Shown piece after piece: positions 55,021-64,000 of a stretch of DNA of 64,000 nt. A program made the translations under genes and the position numbers. The stretch's first letter is position 1. Every line of letters begins with the position of its first letter. Origin of the DNA: Sitta carolinensis. Lineage: Eukaryota > Chordata > Aves > Passeriformes > Sittidae. The notes under the pieces are model-generated. The model was not told where the DNA came from and made no database searches. It was given only the letters and a program-made list of their open reading frames with translations. Where the stretch lies: NCBI GenBank assembly GCA_032173965.1, contig CM063298.1, positions 6,989,001 to 7,053,000 of the forward strand, in the 5' to 3' direction.

Positions 55021-58000
55021 GTGGGAAAGACCCGTCTGGAGATGCCCGCATCGATGGTTTGGGTTCTGCCATTCACACCACTCATGTCGATTTAAATAGA
55101 AGCTAGACAAAGCAGAGAGTGCTACTGGGTTTTTGGAATGAAAATGCCTATCAGAAAGTGTCCTCAAATAATATGACACAGAAACGTAAGTTTGGGCTGA
55201 CTCTAAATAAAAGCAACCACCCTGAAATTCCAGTGCTTTGAGCAGAAGAACATGTTAAAAATCTTTGTAATTCAGTGTGACCATCACCAAGTTTGTGACT
55301 CTTACAGGCTCACAGAAGACACTAAATCAAACCTGGCAAGTCATATACGCAGACTGAAACCACTGAAAAGGCTTAAATCCTGCTCTCAGGTTTGAATAGG
55401 AATGATTTACTGTAACTACACTTGATAGCAGAGAAGCTAAATAATCAGAAAAAAGCACCAAAACACAAGTAAGACAGTCTGTAAGTTAAAACCCCCCATG
55501 AATACCCCCTTGAAAAGCTAAGAGAGCTGCCGCTTGTCAATGACAATTCAAGACAGAAGAGATCTGACAAACACTGGTGGAACCTACGCACCTGCTAATT
55601 CAGGCTCTCTGGGTTGTGGCTCAGAAAGAGCCCTACTGCATGCAAAGGCAGCAGATGGCAACAGTAATTTCTCATTTCAGAGAAAAACCTTCCTTACATA
55701 AATGCAGTTCAGCAATTAACATGCTTATATTCCATGAGCCCCATGTTTGCTCAATCTTCAGCTCCCTGTAGAGAATAATGGAGCTCGAGGCAAACACCAG
55801 AACTGAGGATTCTATCACAGGAACCTGGCAGAATGAGAGGAGGTATTTTCAGGATTCACCTTGATCAAAAAAAGACCAGCTTAGCAGGGTCCCCACATGG
55901 ACCAGAGCTTTGGGATTTCTCTGGTTCTCCTCCACAGCACTACTGAAATGTCAGCAAGGCCTGTCACCTGTCACAAAGATCCCAACAGAACAATCTCCCT
56001 GTGCTACCATAACTGATGAAATAAATGTATTGGATCCAAGCTTCGACCAACACACGCAATGAAATCCATAAAGGGGATCATCGTAACTACATTTCGGTAA
56101 CTATGAAAGACTTATTTTTAGTCTCAAGGTTGATGAAAAACCTTCTTTCTGATATGAGTCTTCCATATCATACCAGCACACTCATCCAAACAGCAACAAT
56201 TACTTCCCTTCACCAGAAGTATTTTCTTTTTGCTGCTTCTACTGTGCTGTGTTCACTATTCCTCTTGGGGTTTTTCAACTGATGGTACTGATAATTTTCT
56301 GCTATTATAGCACCATTAAACAGCAACGTGAATGTGTATGAAGCAATGGAAAATGCAAACTGCTCAATGCTTATTGTCTACCTGTCCTGTATCTTTCATG
56401 GTAAACATCATCTCTTTCTAGTCCTTCTTAAATATTACTTGCAGCACCTCTGGGTGTTTCTAACACCATATGTGAAGACAAACACACCTTCAGCCAAGGG
56501 AGCATGGCTTGAAAACCCAGTTCCAAACCTAAGAACGTAACACCAAGTGCACAACTTAAAGTATACACTAAAGGCTTGAGACACATTTAAAGAAAGAACT
56601 ACTTCATCTCATAAATATTCCTTTTTCTTTTCTGAGGGCACACAAGTATTGCTACCCAGTACTGGATTACCAGCTAAGAATTACTTTTTTTTTAACCGGA
56701 GATGTTAATACACAACTTTCTTACAGAAACTGATGCAGCATTTCCAAGATACTGGCATTTCCCTGAGCTTAATAACAGCACAATGTTGGGAAATTTTCCA
56801 GCACAATTCAAGATGAAAGAGATTCATCATGCAATTCTCTTTTAACATGCATTAGTATTACTACCACCATATACTGTCAACATACAAAGGAGAGATGTTT
56901 CCAGGTAACAACGTTAACAGCAGCTGTAGTTTAGAACAAAACTTGAACCTTCCAGACTATAGACAGAAGTGTAGTTGAAGTTTAGGCACTGAAGTTACAT
57001 CTGAAACAGGGAAAAGCTTTGTAAATATTAAACCAAGATACTCACACAGCAAATGTCAGGAAGGGTAAAGTCAAGGCATAATTCCCTTAAAGTCTCTTAA
57101 GGAAGCATTTGCTGCTCACAGTCTTATTAAGTAAGGTTTTACACACATTCAGCCATGTCGTTATTAAAATATGAACAAACCAGCTGCATGAGCAGGAGAA
57201 AAAGCATAGCTGTATCTGCTTCAGGCAGAGAGCAGTGCAACAGGACACGTTACTGCAGGGAATCCAGTCCACAGACTGCAAATGGAGTAATACTGATATG
57301 AATGAATAAGTCAATATATGAATACAATGATTACAGGTTACAAAAATGATCAGATCATCTTGCTAGAGAAATGACTAAGACTTCTCAAAATATCAGTGTT
57401 TCTCACCTTACTGTGAATTGGGGTAAGACTTCCTTTGCTCTTAAAAATACTGGGAGGGGTGAGAGGAAGAAAAGGCAGCAGATGCAGCTAACAGTAAACG
57501 CTCATTAGCAGTAGTGCTGCAGCTCAGGATGGAATAAAAGTAATTATAAATACAAACCTCCCTGCTGTGGCCAAAAGGAAAAAAATTCTCATGTTCACTT
57601 CAACAGGCATTTCACAAAGCACACAGGCAAAGGTGGGATTTTTACATTACTCTTAGAAACAGCATGGTTTTTAAACAAAAGAGAGGTTTCTCATTGTTCT
57701 CTTTTCACTGTTTTACTGCTCTTCTGGAAAGTGATACAGGCAGGAATAGAACAACAGACCATTTAGAAAAACCAAAGAGAGGCAAGATAGATTCACTGAG
57801 GATTTTGGAAAGAATCAGATCCTGAACTTTATCAGCTGTTTTAGGACAAAATGTTTCTGAGGGTAGAAAGAAAAATGTGTGCATATGCCATCTGGAAGAC
57901 ATGCAGAAATGCAAGTGTCAGGCTCTAGACAAAAGAACAGAAAGTAAAAATTATAAGGGCAGAACACAAATTCAAATTAGCCAAATAAGGAAATATAACA

Positions 58001-58606
58001 TAATAAAGGAACAAAATAAAGTATAAATTATATTATCAACATATAAACCCCAGAACATTCAGGATCACAAATGATCCCCCTGATCTATCAGCTTAAAGTG
58101 ATTCAACTTCCTTTAGCACCAGACAGCTCAAGATATCACTTACAGTACTAAGCTATAGCATGAAGCACAGATAATACTTATCAGATCAAAACATTTTATC
58201 AGGTAACAGAAAAGTGCACCTCTGCCAGAATTTATTTACTGGCAGGGTTTTTTTTTCTTATTTTAAACTGTCTAAAACTGCTTTAAACGTTACAAACTTA
58301 GCTGGTATTATAAAATACTCAAAATACTGCATGACAATCAACCTAAGAGATGATAACAACTGAAAGGTCTTTCTGTGGCACAAATTCACAATATCTAAAG
58401 TTTGCAAAGAAATGGCTTACAAACAACACCATATTTGAAGACTAGTCAGTCTTCAGTTTGTGATCCTTCAGATCTTATCCTTTCACCCTAGGCATTTAGT
58501 AACTTTTGAAACAAAGAATCAACTTCCCGAAGCACTGTATCTGTGAATTGCTCTTGCAGTAACTAACTGTGCTACAGAACAGTTTTCACTCTAGGTTATT
58601 AAAGAG

Positions 58607-58801
58607 GTGTCTGAGTCAAATGTTGTGGGAGTTAACAAGGCTTCATCCTTGTCTTCTACAGATTATTCGAAACTATATTGGCAAGTCAAACCTTATCCCA
58701 CAAAACCAGCACTGGTTCTCAAGCAGGAAGTTCAGAAGAAAAGGAAGAGGCCAAGAGAAAAACGTCCTTCTACATCACAGAAACCCACGTTTGAAATATG
58801 A
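58607..58801 (+). other. Unidentified basic open frame behind an acceptor-like site
   Basis: A 64-codon plus-strand frame ending at TGA 58799-58801. Inside it a splice-acceptor-like tract (CTTGTCTTCTACAG) ends at 58661. The frame downstream reads YSKLYWQVKPYPTKPALVLK and then a Lys/Arg-rich tail ending PTFEI. The start counted at 58607 is not well supported. A second plus-strand frame overlaps it (58569-58889). I do not recognise the peptide. It could be the last exon of an unannotated plus-strand transcript, a retrogene scrap, or chance. Confidence 0.2.
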
Positions 58802-59298
58802 CCCCAAAAATGTTTGGAGACAGTGCGGCAGGGATGTTATCCTGCCCACAAGGTACTTGCAGCCTCTCAACCTTTGGAAGCGGCCTTAAGTTATGAAACT
58901 GGGGAATACAAAAGATAACCCCCCACGAGCAACCAGCACTCCCTAGCCCTAGGGCAGACAGGAAAGCGACCCTCGCCCGATGTTCCCTGTACGTGAGCCG
59001 GGAATCTCGCCGAGCGGACGACGCCTCTAGAGACTAGAGCTTGTTTCAACCACCCCCCCAGCGGCAGAGCCCTCATCCCCTCCACCCCCCGCGCCCCAGG
59101 CAGGCCGGGACCCGACAGGACACGGGGCCGGCGCCGAGACGAGTCCTGCAGATCGCAGCGGGGAGAGCGGAGCACCGCAGGGCCCAGGCCGCGGCACCGG
59201 GGGCTCAGCGTGTGCCCTCCCCGCTCCCCTTCCCGGCACGGCCCGCGGTGGGCGGCGGCTGACGGGGGGTCTGCGGCCCTCCACACGCTCGGACTCAC

Positions 59299-59440
59299 CC
59301 CACAGCGCTGGGCGCTCCCGCCGCCTGCCTGGCCCCGCGCGGCCCGGCCCGGCCGCCGCTCCAGCGCCGCCTCAGCCGCCGCTCCGGCCCCGGCCCGGCC
59401 CCCCGCCCGCCGCGCCGCCGGTCCCGTAGCAACTCTCGCG
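59299..59440 (-). other. GRB2: Probable non-coding exon 1 of GRB2
   Basis: Its 3' edge is set by the donor consensus at 59298-59293. The 5' edge is a guess near the TCTCGCGAGA element at 59434-59443. It is GC-rich with no GRB2 coding sequence. Confidence 0.45.
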
Positions 59441-59443
59441 AGA
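59434..59443. promoter_or_regulatory. TCTCGCGAGA promoter element
   Basis: Perfect 10-bp palindrome known from CpG-island and bidirectional promoters, bound by ZBTB33 (Kaiso) when methylated and active when unmethylated. It lies where the GRB2 start site is expected. Confidence 0.75.
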
Positions 59444-59517
59444 GCCGCCCTGTCAGCGCCCTCAGCGGGAGCCGCGCCTGCGCGCTCCCCGCCTCGTCGG
59501 GAGGGCGGGCACGCCCA

Positions 59518-59528
59518 GCGCATGCGCA
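59518..59528. promoter_or_regulatory. NRF1 site
   Basis: GCGCATGCGCA is a perfect NRF1 core palindrome, 75 bases upstream (in GRB2 orientation) of the TCTCGCGAGA element. A related GCGCCTGCGCGC lies at about 59475-59486. Confidence 0.7.
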
Positions 59529-59814
59529 GTGCGGGGCTGGCCTGCCCTGTCCCAGCCCCCGGTGTCCGCCTCGGGACCCCTCCGGCGGCCGCGGCGTTCG
59601 TGGGAGCGAGCGCGGAGCAGGACGGGAGCGGCAGCGTCCGAGCAGAGCAGCAGCACGGGCCGGGCGATATACCTGAAAGGAGGGTGGAGCCGGCCGGGGG
59701 TCGGGCTCTTCTAGGCAACTAGCCATAGGACGAGGGCAAAGTGGAAGCTGCGCCAGCGGAGGTTCTGGTTGTACAGCAGGAAGAATTTTTCCACCGAAAT
59801 GGTTATTAACCACT

Positions 59815-59980
59815 ACAGCGAGCTGCCCAGGAGGTTGTGGAAGCACCGCCCCTGCAGGTGATTAAGGAAAGACTGAATGTGGCATTCAGTGCCATGGTCT
59901 GGTTGACATCACGGTGTTGGCTCACAGGTTGGCCTCGCTGGTCTATGAAGTCTTCCAACCAAATTGGTTCTGTGATTCTG
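59815..59980 (+). mobile_element. CR1 LINE 3' tail fragment
   Basis: Plus-oriented CR1 end just upstream of the GRB2 CpG island: GAGCTGCCCAGGAGG, then CAGTGCCATGGTCTGGTTGA, TCTTCCAACCAAATTGG and the terminal TCTGTGATTCTG. Confidence 0.85.
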
Positions 59981-60504
59981 CTCTCGAGGCTCTATTAAAG
60001 TTCCGGGGAGGAGGCCCTGAGTACCGGTTTCTGGAGGAGAAACCACGTCAGCTTTGTACAAAATATTTACCTAATTTGTCAGTCTCCGCTTGTCTGTAAG
60101 ACGACACCATGGAGGCAGCAGGGAGGAATTCATTTAGGAGTTCTCTAACTACTAGAGATACACCCCAGCTTGTCCAGGCAGCGTTTGAGCAGACACCGAG
60201 GGGTGCTGAGCTCACCGAGCTCAGAGCAAAGAACAGACCTGGTGAGCCATTACTTGACAACTGCCATCTCTCCTGAGGAGTGATTAAGGCACCCGTGCTG
60301 TAGGAACAAATAGTTTATAATCACACGTGGCAATTACAGCATCCACAGAGGCCAAAATTTAGACTGCACGGGCAACTAATGTCAAGGTTCACATGGATGA
60401 CCCTCCTGACATTTTTTAGCTTAAAAATACTCTTAATTATACAGTAAAGCAGTGGCTCAGGTAAACATCAGGCCTCAATCCTTTAATAAAGGCATAAATA
60501 AAAA

Positions 60505-60534
60505 ACCTTTCCTCTGGCTTAAGAGAGGAAAGGT
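60505..60534. repeat. Perfect 11-bp hairpin
   Basis: ACCTTTCCTCT, an 8-base loop, then AGAGGAAAGGT. It follows two AATAAA strings on the plus strand (from 60484). Confidence 0.9.
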
Positions 60535-61813
60535 GGTTTCTGAACAAGAGGCTTTCTAGGACTCTACTCCCACCCCCTGAAGAGATGAGTTTCTACAGAG
60601 TTACTTTTATTCCTCCCCATCCCCCACCCCCAAAAATGGGCCAAGACTGGAAGTGGGCAATTGAAGCACAGCATAACCACAGCGTCCAGACATCAACTGC
60701 AGAGCTCGTAGCTGGGCTCGTGTAAATTTAGGATTATTGTGGACCAAAGCCTACAATTTAGGCACAGGTAACTGATATTTTGTTTTATGACAGAGATGCA
60801 CGTTTTCAGCGTCCAATTAAATCCTCTTTAAAACAAATAAACCATGACACTGGTTGCTCTCCCCAGCTGGACTCCGACAGGGGGTTATGGTTACATCCAT
60901 ACCTAGACCGGAGTACCATCAGGATATTTAGCACAGCCTCAGACAATCCAGCTTACCAATCTGTGTTCTGCAAACATTGCCTGCTAACATTCTCATTATA
61001 AATGCTTAAACAGCTTGATAAAGATTGGATGAAATTTGTGCTTTAAACCCTTGGCAAGTTCATTTTCTCATTCTAAAAATATTGTCTTTAAAGGGTTTTA
61101 ACTTATTCTCAGGTTTGGGTATTGGGGGAAGATGTGAGTTCTTCCCATACTTCATTCAAAACATTGGAAAGGGTGGAGAAAAGGAGCTTTAGGAGTTGAG
61201 ATGTTACAAATGTTTCAGACATTCTTTCTGAGGATGCAGAAATTATTCATTTAGAAGTGACACTAAGATTGATGAAATCAGAGCTAGATTCCAAAATCAC
61301 TCAAGTCCCCAATACTTGTTCATAGAACAGTCCTACGGAATCTCTGGTTTCATGTATGCTCTCAAGATGGGGATTCAAAAGTTCATAGTAAGTTTCTGTA
61401 AGTTAAATAACATCTCAAAGAAGTTATAGGAGGTACTTTTAGCTGGACTTGAAAAGCCAGCTATAGCTAACAGCTGCCAGTTGAATGACAGCTATTTTAT
61501 GAGGCTGCAGCTGTCTGACTGTAAAAGGGCAGTCCGAGAAAATCAAACAAGCAACAAATTTCAGAAATAGCAGAGATTAGAGCATTACAGAAAGATATTC
61601 CTGACTGAAGAGTTGCTGAGATGTACTTGCTTGCAAACCAATCCACGTAGAACATTCCCCCAGCTTGCAAACAAGTTAATACTTTATAGGAACACACAAC
61701 TTATTGTGTAATACTGTGCAGCTTTGCTACAGCAAAAGCCAAAATCGTGACACAGCTGTGAGCAAGGGTGAAAAAGGCAAGAGAGACATTGCTCTGCTAA
61801 AGGTTCAATTTCA

Positions 61814-61830
61814 TTTTTTTTTTTTTTTTT
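61814..61830. repeat. Poly-T run (17 T)
   Basis: Uninterrupted T run followed by GCAG in the GRB2 upstream flank. Confidence 0.9.
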
Positions 61831-64000
61831 GCAGTCTAGGAATAGCTTGCATTTTCTATGACAGTTGATGATGATAAAATATATCCAAGATTAGCTTTGA
61901 CTATTTCAAGAAGGTAAGAAAAATCCTTGTGTCTGACATTTCTTTAGGATACCTTTTTAAACTTCTCAGAGCAGTCTGGGGAAATAAATTTATAGGTTTT
62001 GCTATCAATAGATCAGAGGAATATTTGTTAAAATGGGTCAAGCAGCCACTATAAGTTTAAAATTGCTCCTTGGAATAGTTGTATTAATGCCTATTCTCAA
62101 ACATGAGGATCTGTCATCATCATGAACTACAATACACTACTGACAATTTAAGGAAACTTTGTGTTTGTTGCCATGTTTTTTTAAAAGGCATTTGGCACAA
62201 TAATTGTAATGAAATACGTTTATAACATGCACCTTTCTTCCTCTGACGCATTTCCTGCTTTCAAAGAATTGTAGTGTTGTTTTTTTTTTAAAAAGCAACC
62301 CCCTGACTGGCTCAGCACATCTGAAGATCCCCAAAATTTCACACTGTGATTCTGCATTTCTCTGCTGCAGTTTGTATAACACTCTATATGTTGTGTATAA
62401 GTCGTATCTAAGCAGTCTGATGTTTGAAGCAGGACACCAAGCTTGTTCCCATTGAAAATCAGACATTCTGCCACAGGGAATGCGGAATTGGTGTGGACAG
62501 GCCCCGAACAATTTTCTTCCAAGCTGAAAATTTACTGCCACAAGACTGTTCTGACAGCTGTGGGGGACTGTCTGGATATACACCTCTGCTGAGATGTGCA
62601 GGGATACAGTGGGTGTGGCACAGGGGGAATGACAGGAATGTAGGCACAGCATGGAAGGAATGGGGAATGCTGGAAATGAGGCTGTTGAGATTTATTGCAA
62701 TAATATTACCTTCTTCTCTTTTTCTTCCCACATCAACCTATGTTAGCCTCAGTGTGATTATCAAACCATTACCCATAAATTCCGAAGCTATTCCATATAC
62801 TACATATTTGGGTCAGTCTTGGAACAAAGTTGCTTCAAACGTGCCTGATGTAACCAAAGAGCAACAAATATGAGCTGCTCTAGGAAGATGCTGAATACCT
62901 TGAGAAAACCTAATATTGAGGTTCTGAAGTCAGACCACAGACTGGAACAAAGCTGCATATACCACATACAGACAGAACTGGCAACAAATTAATTTCCTTT
63001 GTCAGCTTATATTAAAACGGACACCAAGGAGGGGAGTCTACAAGACTTAATTGCTATTACTACAGTTTCTCTAAAACCTTAAATCAAGATTTAGGTTTCT
63101 GGTCTATAGGATTTCCCCACATGCCCATATTTGGAACATTGTGTGACAGGGCTAATTAGGGAATCAGACATCAAAGCTAAGGAAAAAGCCCTGTCCAAAT
63201 GCATTTTCTGTCTGTTCTTTAGAGAGCAGGATAATGAATGAATTGGGTTCTCTACTTTGCTGTATATTGGTGAGTTGGTCTCATTTGGATTTGCAGCTTT
63301 AGGTTATGCTAAAGGCAACAATATCAAAGGGATAGATGAATGATAACAGGTAATAGAGGTGTACACATATAAGTATATAGATATCCATATTCTGCAAACA
63401 GGGAAACAGAGGAATAGAGGGCTCGTCCCAAAGCCATACAATAAACTATCAGTGTTCAGCAGCATTAGGAACAGAATTGGTAGTTTTTAACTTCTGAGCC
63501 AGCTGAAACCCTCCTAATGCTCTGCTCTGACTTCTCACACACCCCCTGAACTGTTACCACAACTGTCTGTCTCTCTAAATCTGCCCAAGTGCAATCAATA
63601 ATTGTCAGTGCTTGCAACCCAGACAGAACAGCTGATCTGCCAGAACAGCTTCACAATTTTACTCATTACAGATCTCAAGAGCACTTGTGAAGCAGTTGAA
63701 TCACCACGTGAGACAAACAGGGGCTGTTCTGACTTTTATACACCAGGAGACAAAAAAACTTAGGCTCAAAAGCAGCAGAAAAAACGTCCAAACCAAAACC
63801 ACCCATGAGCCTTACACTCAAGTAGATTCCTTTCCATACCACCTGTGTTTCTATGGTCACAAAGAAGAAATGACAAGATTTACAAAACTGACTATGTAGG
63901 AAAGGCTGTTCTACCTTGGACCTGCAATAGCTGCCACTGACATTAAGAAATTAAACAATAAAATCAGTTGTCTGGGGTCACCCAGAGAAGCTTAAGCAAT

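Larger units (their letters stand above)
58920..59700 (-). promoter_or_regulatory. GRB2: CpG-island promoter of GRB2
   Basis: The densest CpG region in the window, with no TATA box, an NRF1 palindrome and a TCTCGCGAGA element. A donor consensus GGG|GTGAGT on the minus strand at 59298-59293 would end a non-coding exon 1 that splices to 54571. This agrees with mammalian GRB2, which has a non-coding first exon. A second minus-strand donor-like CAG|GTATAT near 59670 may serve an alternative first exon. Inferred; no transcript evidence. Confidence 0.75.
59981..64000. other. Upstream flank of GRB2
   Basis: Mostly AT-rich sequence with no recognised gene, RNA or LINE fragment. A 17-T run at 61814-61830 is followed by GCAG and resembles a splice acceptor, but no exon-like frame follows. 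In mammals the next gene (TMEM94) is tens of kilobases away, so an empty flank is expected. Confidence 0.65.

Noticed and set aside
58891..59846. Long open frames of 170-275 codons on both strands
   Set aside because: They overlap each other in a CpG island where stop codons are rare. The peptides are Ala/Arg/Gly/Pro-rich with no domain, and no splice pattern supports them.
61814..61835. T17 followed by GCAG as a splice acceptor
   Set aside because: No exon-like open frame or donor follows on the plus strand.
62137..62873. Overlapping open frames of 149 (plus) and 171 (minus) codons
   Set aside because: They are antisense to each other, compositionally ordinary, without recognisable motifs or splice context. 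Chance is the simplest reading.

Overview
This is a vertebrate nuclear window. CR1-type LINE 3' tails, solo LTRs, GT-AG introns and CpG-island promoters make a bird the best fit. The species cannot be fixed from the sequence alone. Two protein-coding genes lie in tandem on the minus strand: SLC25A19 (mitochondrial thiamine pyrophosphate carrier) and GRB2 (SH3-SH2-SH3 adaptor). In mammals these two are also neighbours in this order, so the locus looks syntenic with human 17q25.1.

Region by region (plus-strand coordinates). 1-1120: sequence downstream of SLC25A19, no gene recognised. 1120-7120: SLC25A19, six coding exons giving a complete 322-residue carrier, with its CpG-island promoter at about 6.78-7.13 kb. 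7.1-8.17 kb: a short intergenic stretch, about a third of it an old CR1 fragment. 8.17-59.4 kb: GRB2, with a 2.2 kb 3' UTR, five coding exons that join to exactly 217 codons, a 35 kb second intron, a 5'-UTR/ATG exon in a CpG island at 54.4-55.0 kb, and a probable non-coding first exon in a second CpG island at 58.9-59.7 kb. 59.7-64.0 kb: upstream flank with one CR1 tail and no recognised gene.

The two genes share no pathway. SLC25A19 imports thiamine pyrophosphate into mitochondria. GRB2 couples receptor tyrosine kinases to SOS and Ras in the cytosol. Both have housekeeping-type promoters: an NRF1-like and a ZNF143-like site at SLC25A19, and an NRF1 site plus a perfect TCTCGCGAGA element at GRB2.

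No new system such as a defence island, gene cluster or CRISPR array is visible, and none is claimed. The points most worth a second look are: three same-orientation solo LTRs of one family inside GRB2 intron 2; a conserved in-frame skippable SH2 exon (Grb3-3 type) that carries a tandem donor leading straight to a stop; a start-stop uORF before GRB2; amino-acid changes concentrated in the GRB2 C-terminal SH3 domain; several perfect hairpins in the intron and flank; and an unidentified basic ORF behind a splice-acceptor-like site next to the GRB2 CpG island.
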